DNA of 64,000 nucleotides from Thermoplasmata archaeon (lineage in GTDB: Archaea; Thermoplasmatota; Thermoplasmata; Lutacidiplasmatales; UBA184), in contig JAKIWI010000007.1 in the NCBI GenBank assembly GCA_022750115.1, positions 45,456 to 109,455 on the forward strand, read 5' to 3'. Numbering within the stretch: position 1 is the stretch's first letter; the number at the start of each line of letters is the position of its first letter. Both the position numbers and the translations under genes were made by a program. The notes beneath the pieces were generated by a model that saw only the letters and a list, made by a program, of their open reading frames with translations, searched no databases and was not told the DNA's origin. Of this stretch, positions 1-8,435 are shown piece after piece.

Positions 1-2
1 GC

Positions 3-419
3 CTCGAGGTCCTGCGGGGTCGAATCGTCCCGCAGACCCGAACGGCCCCGATTCGGAATGCCGCACTGAGGATATTCTTCTTCGACGAGGCTGACGCTCT
101 GACCGCAGAGGAGCAGGGAGCGTTGCGGCCGGCCCTCGAAGGGGGGGATGGCACGACCGTGATGATCCTCGCCTGCAATCGGCTGAACCGGATCGCCGAG
201 CCGATCCAGTCCCGCTGCACCGTCCTCGAGTTCGGCCCGGTCTCGGAGGCAGGAATTCGTCGCATCCTCGCCGATGCGATCCCCAAGCTCGGGATCCGGA
301 TCGAGGACGCCACCGTCCAGTCGGTCGTAACGCGCTCGAATCACTCACCGAGGGAGGCGATCCGTCTCCTCCTCGAGGAGGCAGCATTCGTCTCGCTCGA
401 TTCCACCGAGCGGACCTGA
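3..419 (+). CDS. Replication factor C small-subunit-like AAA+ protein, 3' part only
   Basis: The 5' end lies outside the window; 138 residues are visible. They hold a Walker B motif (FFFDEADAL, visible residues 25-33), a sensor-1 segment (LACNRLNRI) and the SRC box of clamp loaders (IQSRCTVLEF). Clamp-loader small subunits use ATP to open and load the PCNA sliding clamp. Only about 55-60 residues follow the SRC box before the stop, enough for the AAA+ lid but not for the roughly 100-residue collar domain with which typical archaeal RFC small subunits oligomerise. It may therefore be a shortened paralogue rather than the main RfcS. The family call is solid; the exact role is open. Confidence 0.75.
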   Translation, partial: LEVLRGRIVPQTRTAPIRNAALRIFFFDEADALTAEEQGALRPALEGGDGTTVMILACNRLNRIAEPIQSRCTVLEFGPVSEAGIRRILADAIPKLGIRIEDATVQSVVTRSNHSPREAIRLLLEEAAFVSLDSTERT

Positions 420-528
420 GGGACGCTCGGCTCGGGCCGGCCAACGACCGATGCCGCGGGAGATGGGGCTACCGCCACCCGGAGGGGATAGCGATAAGCA
501 GGCCGGCGCCGAGTCGCGACGAGGTCCA

Positions 529-1098
529 ATGACGAAGTCATCCGAGACGCCCCTGCGCACGGAGACCGCGACGCTCGGCGGGGGCTGCTTCTGGTGCACG
601 GAGGCCGTGTTCCGCGAGGTGAACGGGGTCGTCGACGTCCTGCCGGGCTACGCCGGGGGAGCGACGAAGAATCCGTCGTACGAGGAAGTGTGCGGGGGCG
701 GCACCGGGCACGCCGAGGTCGTCCAGGTCACTTTCGCGCCAGACGTCCTCTCCTACCGCGACGTCCTCGAGGTCTTCTTCTCCACGCACGACCCAACGAC
801 CCAGGATCGCCAGGGCGGCGACGTCGGGACCCAGTATCGGTCGGCGGTGATGTATAACTCTCCGGAACAACGCGCCGTCGCCGAAGGGATCGTCACGGAG
901 TTGAACGCGAACCTTTCCTGGGGCAAGAAGGTCGTTACGCAAGTGGTGCCGCTGGCGACGTTCTACCCGGCCGAGGAGTACCACCGACGGTACTTTGAGC
1001 GAAACCCAGAACGAGGGTACTGCCAGATGGTCATCGCGCCAAAGATGCTGAAGTTTCGCAAGAAATACTCGGAGCGCCTGCGTCCCGCGCCCGGGTAG
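529..1098 (+). CDS. msrA: Peptide-methionine (S)-S-oxide reductase MsrA
   Basis: A 189-residue protein that reduces methionine-S-sulfoxide in oxidised proteins back to methionine. The catalytic GCFWC motif lies about 20 residues from the chosen ATG at 529, as usual for MsrA, and the conserved blocks YAGG, GTGHAEVVQV, HDPTT, DVGTQYRS and YHRRYFERNP follow in order. An upstream in-frame start at 451 would add 26 poorly conserved residues. A reductant-dependent repair enzyme fits an organism exposed to oxygen. Confidence 0.93.
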   Translation: MTKSSETPLRTETATLGGGCFWCTEAVFREVNGVVDVLPGYAGGATKNPSYEEVCGGGTGHAEVVQVTFAPDVLSYRDVLEVFFSTHDPTTQDRQGGDVGTQYRSAVMYNSPEQRAVAEGIVTELNANLSWGKKVVTQVVPLATFYPAEEYHRRYFERNPERGYCQMVIAPKMLKFRKKYSERLRPAPG

Positions 1099-1342
1099 TG
1101 CGGTCGTCGGCGCGTGCCCGGGCGACGAAATGGTCCTCGGGCCGCTCGCGACCGAACGCGGAGGGCCGCAGCCCCCGCCGCCCCGTCGGGCACGTGGCGG
1201 CTGACCTTGTGACTTCGCCGAGCCACAACAGGGGCTCAAACCCTCGCTCCCGGGTGGCCTTCCCGTGCGGAGCGATCCCCGGGCTGACCACGGGATCCCG
1301 AATACGTCCTCCCACCGCGGCCTCTCGTCGGCGGGGCGAGGG

Positions 1343-1816
1343 ATGGTCGCGCTCCGCCTCGGGTTCGGCGCGATCTGGGCGCTCAACCTCGTCTTCATCC
1401 TCGATCCGGCGAACCAATTCTTCTCGACATTCGGAGCGACGGCGAGTTCCTACGCTCCCGCCTCGATCGTCGGCGCCGGATTCCCGACGTTCGTCGCCGC
1501 CCACCCCGCTGTCTTCTCCGCGCTGATCGCGGGTGTGACGGTCTACCTGGCGATCGCATTCCTCCTCGGCCTCACGACCCGGATCGCGTGCCTGGTCGGG
1601 GGCGGGTTCGCGGCCCTCCTCCTGGTCTCGCAGTTCAACGGGACGTTCCTGATCCCGGGAGGCACCGACGTCGGGCCGATGCCCCTCTACCTGGCCGCGT
1701 ACGCCGCCCTTCTTGTCGGGCAAGCGCAACGGTACTGGTCCCTCGACGAGTGGATTGCGGGCCACGGCCTCCACTCACGGCTTCCGAGTCTCGTTCGCTC
1801 GGCAGGTCCCCACTGA
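1343..1816 (+). CDS. DoxX/DoxD-like membrane protein
   Basis: About 157 residues with four predicted hydrophobic segments. The start MVALRLGFGAIWALNLVF resembles the first helix of the DoxX/DoxD (TQO small subunit) family, and a QFNGTFLIPGG-type loop precedes a further helix. In some archaea related proteins form the small subunit of thiosulfate:quinone oxidoreductase, but many homologues are uncharacterised membrane proteins. The ATG at 1343 is preferred because residues encoded from an alternative start at 1265 are low-complexity and do not resemble the family. It stands alone and converges on the secreted protein at 2143-3504. Confidence 0.6.
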   Translation: MVALRLGFGAIWALNLVFILDPANQFFSTFGATASSYAPASIVGAGFPTFVAAHPAVFSALIAGVTVYLAIAFLLGLTTRIACLVGGGFAALLLVSQFNGTFLIPGGTDVGPMPLYLAAYAALLVGQAQRYWSLDEWIAGHGLHSRLPSLVRSAGPH

Positions 1817-2142
1817 GTCCGATCTGCCCCCTCGAACACCCGCAAGGTCGCCTCACGGGGGAGGGCCCCGGCGCCTGCGGAGGGCGCCAGCGCGGGTCGG
1901 CAACGGGACCCACCGCGACCTCTTCCCCCGCGCTCCGGGCAACGAAGGTCGCGAGCGGTCTCCGACTGCGAACCTGGTTAACGTGTCCCCGCCCCATCGG
2001 AGCAGCGGGTTTCCGCCGGGCCACTGGTAGCCTCGGGAACAGCCTCTCGAACAATGGCCACGCAGGGCGGAACGGGTTGGACGACCCCGTCTCGGGGTCC
2101 CCGGACGGGGTCGGGTGCGCTGGGTGAGCGGTGCCCGAGCGA
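1817..2142. other. Convergent intergenic region without a gene
   Basis: About 326 bases between the ends of the DoxX-like gene (+) and the duplicated secreted protein (-). Open frames here have no recognisable family and no start signal. The only clear structure is the GC-rich hairpin at 2083-2112. Confidence 0.5.
2083..2112. terminator. Perfect 9-bp inverted repeat between convergent genes
   Basis: GACCCCGTC at 2083-2091 is perfectly repeated in inverted form at 2104-2112, and the 12-base loop is itself partly palindromic (CGGGGTCCCCG). It lies between two converging genes, so an RNA 3'-end hairpin acting on either strand is plausible. Archaeal termination usually depends on U-tracts, and none is visible here, so the role is inferred from position only. 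Confidence 0.35.
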
Positions 2143-3504
2143 TCAAACCACCGCGAAGTTGAGGAACACGTTCGTCGGCAGATCGCCCGACGCCTCACCG
2201 AGGGCTTGCGCGTGCCCGAGCGCCGCGACCGAGACGATCCCGGACTCGCCGAAGGCGGTGATCGTCGGCCAGGCGCTCGCGTTCGTGACGAGCACGACCA
2301 CGACGTTCCACCAGGTGTCGGCGTGGCCCGCCATGGTTCCGATCAGGTGGTCGTGGCCCGGGAGCGGCACGGTGCCCAGCCCGGGAACCCGGATCGTCGC
2401 GGGGTGGTCCCAGCAGACCTGGACGTTCGCGGGGGCGCAGTGCAGCTGGATCCCGTACGCCGCCGGGTCGTAGGCGGGAGCGTACGGAGTTCCCGACGGT
2501 CCCCACCACGGCACGAGCACGTAGAACGGATGGATCGTGCGCTGGGGGGCCGGGAACGACGCCGCGTTCACGCCGAGGGCAGCGGGGTTGAACAGCGGCT
2601 GGGACCCGTAGGACGAGTTGAACGTCGCCTTGGTCCCGACGTAGTAGCCCTGCTCGTAGACGGTCTGGACGACCTTTCCGTCGAACAGCGACGGCATCGT
2701 CCGCAGGGTCGACAGGATCGGCGAGGGCGGGGCGGTGCTGCCGGGCCCGCTCGGGACGACGACGCGGAAGTTCAGGAAGACATTCGTCGGCAGGTCGTGG
2801 GACGACCGGCCGGTCTTCTGCGCCGCGAACAGGTCGCCGAGCGAGGTGATCCCGGTCCAGCCGGACGCCGAGTGCGTCGGCCAGGCGCTCTGGTTGAAGA
2901 TCAGGTCGACGGCGATGTTCCACCAGATGTCGTTCCCCGATGCGTTTGAGGCGATCAGGTGGTCATGCCCGGGCAGGGGCACGACGCCGAGGCCGGGGAC
3001 GAAGATCGTCGCGGGGTGGTCGAAGCAGATCTGGACGGTCGCGGGGGCGCAGTGCTGCTGGATACCGTAGGAGGCGGGGTTGTAGGCCGGCGCGTAGGGC
3101 GCGCTCGACGGTCCCCACCACGGGACCAGGACCCAGAGGGTCCGATTGGAATGGGTCGACGGGAACGTCGTGGCGTTCATCCCGATCTCGGCCTGGCTGA
3201 ACAGCGGCTCCGGCCCGTAGCTCGAGTGGTAGGTGACATTCCCTCCGACGAAGTAGCCCTGCTCGTAGACGGTCTGCACGACCTGGTGGTCAAGGAACGC
3301 GGGCATCAGCGCGGACTCCCGCAGCAGCTGTCCCGCCGGCGTCATCGGAGCTCCTCGCGGCGCCACGGCTCCCGCCGAAGCACCGGGGATCACCATCACC
3401 GCCAGCACGATCACCGTCAACGCGCTCAGTCCCAATCCCACTCGTCGACTCCCGAGTCGTTTGAAGGCCCACACGGGCGGGAGGACCCCGGACCGGGGTA
3501 TCAT
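2143..3504 (-). CDS. Secreted protein with two tandem ~190-residue repeats, function unknown
   Basis: A 453-residue protein. A basic N-terminus followed by a hydrophobic stretch (about residues 22-46) forms a signal peptide or anchor. The rest is two copies of one domain, about residues 67-255 and 268-453. Each copy has VVQTVYEQGY, VLVPWWGPS, a CAP...CxDHPATI segment, VPGLGxVPLPGHDHLI and a closing DLPTNVFLNF. Two cysteines per copy could form a disulfide and the HDH triplet could bind metal, but neither is shown. Asn-x-Ser/Thr sites are frequent, as expected of a glycosylated archaeal exoprotein. I do not recognise the family; a sugar- or surface-binding role is only a guess. Confidence 0.72.
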   Translation of the reverse strand: MIPRSGVLPPVWAFKRLGSRRVGLGLSALTVIVLAVMVIPGASAGAVAPRGAPMTPAGQLLRESALMPAFLDHQVVQTVYEQGYFVGGNVTYHSSYGPEPLFSQAEIGMNATTFPSTHSNRTLWVLVPWWGPSSAPYAPAYNPASYGIQQHCAPATVQICFDHPATIFVPGLGVVPLPGHDHLIASNASGNDIWWNIAVDLIFNQSAWPTHSASGWTGITSLGDLFAAQKTGRSSHDLPTNVFLNFRVVVPSGPGSTAPPSPILSTLRTMPSLFDGKVVQTVYEQGYYVGTKATFNSSYGSQPLFNPAALGVNAASFPAPQRTIHPFYVLVPWWGPSGTPYAPAYDPAAYGIQLHCAPANVQVCWDHPATIRVPGLGTVPLPGHDHLIGTMAGHADTWWNVVVVLVTNASAWPTITAFGESGIVSVAALGHAQALGEASGDLPTNVFLNFAVV

Positions 3505-3557
3505 GGTCTGTTGTGGCGCGAGAAGACAACAAGCTTCCGGCGGGTTCCGGCGCCCAG

Positions 3558-3929
3558 TCAGGCGTTCGGAACGATGAACAGGATCCCGGCCACCAGCGTG
3601 AGGAGGAACCCGATCACGACGAGAATTCCGCCGCCGAGGAGGATGAGCCCGACGAGGCTCACGACGACGATCACGGCGCCGCCGGCGAGTCGGTAGTCAA
3701 CCCGGTGGGAGCCCGCCAGTACGACGAAGAAAAGGAGCAGGATCGCGATGACGAACTGTTCGAGGGCGAGCGCCGTCGCGCCGAGACCCTCGAGGAACGA
3801 GCGGTGGACCGCGGCGAACAGCACGCCGAGAAAGAACGTGAACACCGAGCCGAGGATCAGGAGGAGACCCCCGACGAAGCCGAGCGTTCGGGCGAGCCCT
3901 TTCGACCGGATGTTCCCGACCTCCCGCAC
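3558..3929 (-). CDS. Small four-helix membrane protein
   Basis: 123 residues, almost entirely hydrophobic, with four predicted transmembrane segments. The second half (DYRLAGGAVIVVV...LLGGGILVVIGFLLTLVAGIL) resembles the second half of the membrane protein at 30227-30613, where HYRGAATSLGAGIIL leads into WLLVLLGAVLTVLAGLIL, so the two look like paralogues. No catalytic motif or binding site is visible. It sits between the secreted duplicated protein and an MFS transporter on the same strand. Confidence 0.6.
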   Translation of the reverse strand: MREVGNIRSKGLARTLGFVGGLLLILGSVFTFFLGVLFAAVHRSFLEGLGATALALEQFVIAILLLFFVVLAGSHRVDYRLAGGAVIVVVSLVGLILLGGGILVVIGFLLTLVAGILFIVPNA

Positions 3930-3977
3930 CGTCGGAACGCCCCGTCCCGCTTAATCCCGTCGACGGGAGAGGCGACG

Positions 3978-5195
3978 CTAGGGCACCGTTTCGAGCGGAA
4001 CCCCCGATGCGGGCGGAGGAGGCTCCGCGGGCCGGGAGACGGGATGGGAAGACGGCTCGAACCCGAGACGCCGCAACTTCTGGAACGACAGCATGAGAAG
4101 GCCCACGAGGATCGTGCCCACACCGGCGATCACGAACACGAGCTGCACGGAGCCGAGTGTCAGCGTGAGAATCCCTCCGATGTATTGCCCCACGGGCACC
4201 ATCGCGTAGCTGCCGACCTCATCGGCCGCGAGCACGCGACCGAGCAGTTCGTTCGGGACGGTCGCTTGGATCGTGGCGAGGAAGACGGTCATGTACATCC
4301 CCGGGAACACGCCGAACAGTACCATGTCCGGGAGGCTGATCCACACGGTGTGGCTGAGGCCGAGGATGAGGACGCTGACGCCCTCGCCCGCGGTGACGAG
4401 GGCGAGGACGCGGCCCGCCGAGCGCTCGAACCGGACCCGCCCCATCAGAAGGCTCCCGATGGCCACGCCGATGCTCGACCCCGTGACCATTCCGCCGTAG
4501 AGGATGGCGTTCGAGATCCCGAGCGTGCTCGTCACGTAGAGACCGAGCTCCACGAACGCCGCCGTTGACAGGAAATTGATCGCGAGGGCCGTCACGGTGA
4601 TCTGGAGCAGAGCTCGGTTCGCCCACAGGTACGCGTAGCCCTGGCGCGCGTCGTGGAGGAAGGTCCCCGGGGTGCCGGGGCCGCTGGGCGAGCGGTCGCG
4701 GTGGATGCCGGCCAGCTGGACCTGGGCGAACGCGAGTAACGCGATCGGGACGAGGGTGGAGTAGGCCACTTGGGTTCGGTCGACGTCGAGGAGTCCCGTC
4801 GCGACGAGGGAGCCGACGACGCTCACCGCGATCGAGAGGGCGAATACGAGGCCGTTCGTCGCCGCGAGGTCGCCGGAGGGGACGAGGTTCGGCAGCGCCG
4901 CGTTGTACGCGGGCCGGAACATCGTCGTCGCGGAGCTCACGAGCGCCCAGGCGGGAAGCAGGAGCAGCATCCACATGGGGAGGAAGAATCCCGGTGGTCC
5001 GGGGAACGAGACCGGTGTCTCCGGACGGACGAGGAGGTCGGCGAAGATGCCGATCGTCCCGACCAGTACGAGGCCGTTCGTGATGCGCATCAGTCTTCGC
5101 CGCTCGACCCGGTCGGCCAACGTCCCCGAGACGAGCGCGGCGAACAGGGTCGGGACCGTCGCGGCGAGGCCCTCCAAGGCGAGCGAGAGCGCCAC
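3978..5195 (-). CDS. Major facilitator superfamily exporter (MFS_3/EntS-like)
   Basis: 405 residues from the first usable start (GTG at 5195), with ten or more hydrophobic helices and the loop motif GTLADRVERRRLM typical of MFS loop 2-3. It is likely a proton-coupled exporter of small molecules; the substrate cannot be told. The frame stays open upstream to a stop at 5385-5387, and that stretch encodes what MFS proteins normally have before this point: SALFADRRVRRFALAGSFSY followed by a hydrophobic first helix. No ATG, GTG or TTG exists in frame there, so the true start is unclear: an unusual codon (a CTG lies at 5343-5345), a sequence error, or a protein that has lost helix 1. Confidence 0.82.
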   Translation of the reverse strand: MALSLALEGLAATVPTLFAALVSGTLADRVERRRLMRITNGLVLVGTIGIFADLLVRPETPVSFPGPPGFFLPMWMLLLLPAWALVSSATTMFRPAYNAALPNLVPSGDLAATNGLVFALSIAVSVVGSLVATGLLDVDRTQVAYSTLVPIALLAFAQVQLAGIHRDRSPSGPGTPGTFLHDARQGYAYLWANRALLQITVTALAINFLSTAAFVELGLYVTSTLGISNAILYGGMVTGSSIGVAIGSLLMGRVRFERSAGRVLALVTAGEGVSVLILGLSHTVWISLPDMVLFGVFPGMYMTVFLATIQATVPNELLGRVLAADEVGSYAMVPVGQYIGGILTLTLGSVQLVFVIAGVGTILVGLLMLSFQKLRRLGFEPSSHPVSRPAEPPPPASGVPLETVP

Positions 5196-5380
5196 GAAGC
5201 CGAGGTGGCCCGCGTACTCGGGGGCGGTGGCGATCGCCCAGACGAGGGTCAGGACGATCGCGGCCGGGGCCGCATACGAGAACGAGCCAGCGAGCGCGAA
5301 CCGACGAACCCGCCGGTCCGCGAAGAGAGCGGAGTACGAGGCCAGGCGATTCCCCCCAAACCGCGCCGACTCGGGGTGAG

Positions 5381-5389
5381 GCGCTTAAG
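5381..5389 (-). promoter_or_regulatory. TATA-like box upstream of the MFS gene
   Basis: GCTTAAGC-type AT-rich element in a GC-rich setting, upstream of the extended MFS reading frame. It suggests transcription begins near 5355, which would include the missing first helix. Confidence 0.35.
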
Positions 5390-5518
5390 CGTTCCGTCGG
5401 GGAACCCTCCTCGAACGTTGACGCGGTGGCTCGAACTCCGCCTCGTCGCGTCCCACGTTCGAGGGTCTCCGAACGGGGGCGCAGGTTTTGACCGACCGAC
5501 CCGTTCGGAGGAGAACGG

Positions 5519-6595
5519 ATGCGAATCGTCCACCAGGATCCTCAGTCGGGATTGCGAAAGCTCCTCCTGCAGACGCCGAGCGACCTTTGGCGACTCGCCC
5601 GGCTGATCCGCAAGGGAGACCGGGTCGGGGCCTCCACCACCCGCCGTGACCCTGAGGCACCCGAGGAGGCTCCCGGGGCGCAGCGGGAACGGCGCCGGGT
5701 CTTCCTCGTCGTCCTGGTGGAACAAGTCGAATTCCACGGATTCACCCAACATGTACGCGTCCTGGGGCCGATCGTCGAAGGACCCTTCGACATCGGGCGA
5801 CACCACACGCTCGACGTCGACGTCGGGGACGTCGCGTCGGTCCAGAAGTCGGGATGGACCGCGGGGGACCGCGCCCTGCTCGACGAGGGGGTCTCCGGCG
5901 CCGGGGAACCGAAGCTGGTCGTCGCGACCGTCGATTGGGGAGAGTCGACGATCGTCCGACTGCGCGGCCGCTCGGTCGAAACGGTCGCCGACGTCCGGCG
6001 TACGCTCGCGGGAAAGCGGGAGGGAGCGGGTCAGGCGGAGAAGGACCGCAAGACGTACCTCGAGGAGCTCGTCCGGCTGATCCGACCGGAACTCGTCGAC
6101 GCCACGACGGTGGTCGTCGCCGGGCCGGGATTCCTGAAGGAGCAGCTCAGCGCGGCGCTGCTCGTCGCCGAGCCCGCGCACAAGAACAAGCTCAAGGTGT
6201 TCGCGACGGCGGAGGCCGGCCGGGTCGGCCTCGACGAGCTGCTCCGATCCGGGAAGGCGGCCGAAGCGCTGCGTGGCTCCGCCGCCGCGGAAGAGGCCGA
6301 CCTCGTGGAACGGCTCGTGACCGCCCTCGGGGGAGCCCGCGCGGCGGTCGGACCCGTCGAGGTGGACGAAGCGGTCGGCGGCGGGGCGGCCGACACGCTC
6401 CTCGTGTCCGAGTCGAAGCTGTCCGACGCGACGACCCTGGCCACGCTCGAAGCCGCGCGGGGAGCTCGCGCAAGGGTGTTCGTCGTCCGCGACGATGGGG
6501 ACGCGGGGAAGCGGCTCCACGGCCTCGGGGGAATCGGCGCGCTGCTGCGCTACGACTGGAGCCCGTCGACGGTGCGGAGCAGCGCGAAGCGCTGA
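5519..6595 (+). CDS. pelA: Pelota, mRNA surveillance / ribosome rescue factor
   Basis: 358 residues, the normal length for archaeal Pelota (Dom34). It has the N-terminal Sm-like domain (MRIVHQDPQSG...TPSDLWRLARLI), the central eRF1-2-like domain (KLVVATVDWGES, VVVAGPGFLKE) and the C-terminal eRF1-3-like domain ending YDWSPS. With the GTPase aEF1A (encoded at 18235-19515), archaeal Pelota splits stalled ribosomes on truncated or non-stop mRNA; it lacks the GGQ hydrolysis motif, as seen here. A purine-rich GGAGGAG lies just before the ATG. It converges on rpoD with only a few bases between. Confidence 0.95.
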   Translation: MRIVHQDPQSGLRKLLLQTPSDLWRLARLIRKGDRVGASTTRRDPEAPEEAPGAQRERRRVFLVVLVEQVEFHGFTQHVRVLGPIVEGPFDIGRHHTLDVDVGDVASVQKSGWTAGDRALLDEGVSGAGEPKLVVATVDWGESTIVRLRGRSVETVADVRRTLAGKREGAGQAEKDRKTYLEELVRLIRPELVDATTVVVAGPGFLKEQLSAALLVAEPAHKNKLKVFATAEAGRVGLDELLRSGKAAEALRGSAAAEEADLVERLVTALGGARAAVGPVEVDEAVGGGAADTLLVSESKLSDATTLATLEAARGARARVFVVRDDGDAGKRLHGLGGIGALLRYDWSPSTVRSSAKR

Positions 6596-6600
6596 GCCGT

Positions 6601-7446
6601 CTAGGGGATCGCCTGGACGGCCTCGCGCAGCTCCTCGAAGCGGCGCTTGAGGTCCTTGAGCGCGAACCGAAGCGCCTCGCGGGCGGTGAGGCTGCCGTCG
6701 GTCTGGAACTTGAACAGGAACTTCTCCTCGTCCGGCTCGACCTTGATGCTGCCGTGCTCGCAGCTCTTCTCGCAGGCCCAGCAGAGGATGCACTTCGTCT
6801 CGTCGGTGACGGTGACCTTCCCGGCGTCGTAGGCGAGGATGTCCACGGGGCAGGACGCCGCCGCGCGCTTGAGGCACGCGTCGGTGCAGCCGGACTTCTT
6901 CGCGATCTTGATGTGCGGACGCGGGGAGACGCCGACGGCGTGGGCGACCTGCCACTTCGCGTGCTCGCGCGCCGTGCCGACGGTCGCGGTCGCGTACGCG
7001 AGCAGCGCCTGGCGGGCCCCGAGTCGCACGATGGGGACCTCCGGTTCCAGGATCGCGAGCGAGGCATCCCCGAGCGGCGTGATGTCCCGCGCGTAGACGG
7101 TGCAGGGTCCCTTGCGGTCGATCGAGAACATCACCTGGCAGTGTGGGCACCCGGCCCCGCCGCAGGTGCATTCGGACTTCTTGCGGAACTGCCCGAGGTC
7201 CGTCGGGATCGGGAGAAGGCCGAGTCGCAGCGCGACCGCCTCGTCGAACATGCTCGTGGAGGAGTCGTAGTCCTTCCCGCTCGCCTCGTCGCGGATCGGC
7301 CCGAGGTGGAACTCGACGTCCTCGATCGCGAGCTTCGGCACGTCGGAGAGCAGCGTGCGCCGGACGGCGTTGACCTTCGCCGCGCTCGCATTCAGGAACT
7401 CGATCTTGAGCTCGCGGGGCTTGAGCTCGGAGATGGCGATGTCCAC
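6601..7446 (-). CDS. rpoD: DNA-directed RNA polymerase subunit D with ferredoxin-like domain
   Basis: 281-residue homologue of eukaryotic RPB3/AC40 and bacterial alpha. The N-terminal dimerisation region includes NAVRRTLLSDVPKLAIEDVEF. A cysteine-rich insertion follows: CTCGGAGCPHC, then CTDACLKRAAASCP and CILCWACEKSC. The last seven cysteines match the ferredoxin-like insert that carries a [4Fe-4S] cluster in several archaeal D subunits and helps assemble the D/L platform with RpoL. It is last in the operon rps13-rps4-rps11-rpoD, one base after rps11. Confidence 0.96.
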   Translation of the reverse strand: MDIAISELKPRELKIEFLNASAAKVNAVRRTLLSDVPKLAIEDVEFHLGPIRDEASGKDYDSSTSMFDEAVALRLGLLPIPTDLGQFRKKSECTCGGAGCPHCQVMFSIDRKGPCTVYARDITPLGDASLAILEPEVPIVRLGARQALLAYATATVGTAREHAKWQVAHAVGVSPRPHIKIAKKSGCTDACLKRAAASCPVDILAYDAGKVTVTDETKCILCWACEKSCEHGSIKVEPDEEKFLFKFQTDGSLTAREALRFALKDLKRRFEELREAVQAIP

Positions 7447-7447
7447 G

Positions 7448-7831
7448 TTACACCCGCCGGCCGCGCCGGCCCCCCTTCGCCTTCGTGCCGTCGTGCGGCA
7501 CCGGCGTGACGTCCTCGATGCGGCTGATCTTCATGCCGGCGCGCGCCAGCGCGCGGATCGCGGCCTGCGCGCCGGGTCCCGGCGAGCGCGCCTTGTTGCC
7601 TCCGGGGGCGCGGACGCGGACGTGGAGGGTGTCGTACCCCTTCTCCTTCATCGTCGCCGCGACCTGGTCGGCGGCCTTCATCGCGGCGTAGGGGCTGGAT
7701 TCGTCGCGCGCGGCCTTGACCACCATTCCTCCGGTCGCCTTCGTGAGGGTCTCGGCGCCGGTGATGTCGGTGACGGTGATGTGGATGTTGTTGTAGCTCG
7801 CGAAGATGTGGGCGACGCCGACCTTCGCCAT
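7448..7831 (-). CDS. rps11: Small ribosomal subunit protein uS11
   Basis: 127 residues matching archaeal S11: [19 protein letters not shown] at the start, [12 protein letters not shown] in the middle, [15 protein letters not shown] and a C-terminal basic GGRRGRRV. It sits on the platform of the 30S subunit beside the mRNA exit. Three bases separate it from rps4 upstream, so they are cotranscribed. Confidence 0.97.
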   Translation of the reverse strand: MAKVGVAHIFASYNNIHITVTDITGAETLTKATGGMVVKAARDESSPYAAMKAADQVAATMKEKGYDTLHVRVRAPGGNKARSPGPGAQAAIRALARAGMKISRIEDVTPVPHDGTKAKGGRRGRRV

Positions 7832-7834
7832 GGT

Positions 7835-8428
7835 CTACGCTCCCCCAACGGGCGCCGGCGACGGCGCGGGTCCGTCCGGGTTCCGCCGTGCGAGCTTCTC
7901 TCGGATGGCGACACGGACCGGGTGGGCTTCGGAGGTCAGTCCCGACGACGGCGCGTACGCCATGTCGGTCTCCTCGGCGGAGAGGACGAGGTAGCCGGGT
8001 CGGGTCATCTTGTGGTTTCCGATGGTGAGGTGACCGTGCACGATCAATTGACGCGCCCCCTTCGGGGTGGGCGCGAAGTCTCGCCGGTAGGCGATCCACT
8101 CGAACCGGCGCTCGAGCACGACCTCCGCGTTGAGCGCGAGGACGTCGTCGAGGCTGGTGCTGCCGGCCGCGAGGATGCCGAGCCGGGTGAGGCGGCCGAG
8201 TAGGCCGTCGGTCTCCCGCTTCGCCTGCGACTCACCGGCCCGCACCCGGGCCTGGAGCTCCCGCGCCTGGCGACGGAATCCGCGGAGGATCGACTGGGCC
8301 TTCCAGAGTTCGCGCTTGTTCTTCAGCCCGTACTTCGTGACGAGCCGGCGCTCCTCCTCCATCCGGGCGGCCTCCCACGGGTGCTTCGGAGTGTCGTAGG
8401 TGCGGCGGAGAAACTTCGGATCGCCCAC
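7835..8428 (-). CDS. rps4: Small ribosomal subunit protein uS4
   Basis: 197 residues with the archaeal/eukaryotic S4 (S9e) start MGDPKFLRRTYDTPKHPWE and a central S4 RNA-binding fold (RRFEWIAYRRDFAPTPKGARQLIVHGH). It binds 16S rRNA early in 30S assembly. It lies seven bases after rps13 in the conserved archaeal order S13-S4-S11-rpoD. Confidence 0.97.
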   Translation of the reverse strand: MGDPKFLRRTYDTPKHPWEAARMEEERRLVTKYGLKNKRELWKAQSILRGFRRQARELQARVRAGESQAKRETDGLLGRLTRLGILAAGSTSLDDVLALNAEVVLERRFEWIAYRRDFAPTPKGARQLIVHGHLTIGNHKMTRPGYLVLSAEETDMAYAPSSGLTSEAHPVRVAIREKLARRNPDGPAPSPAPVGGA

Positions 8429-8435
8429 AGGTCAC

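Noticed and set aside
1210..1262. T-loop-like sequence GGGTTTGAGCCC that suggested a tRNA on the minus strand
   Set aside because: No matching acceptor stem or anticodon arm can be folded on either strand, and the T stem has mismatches.
5249..7171. Very long open frame of 640 codons on the minus strand
   Set aside because: It is antisense to Pelota and overlaps rpoD; composition is Arg/Gly-rich without any domain.
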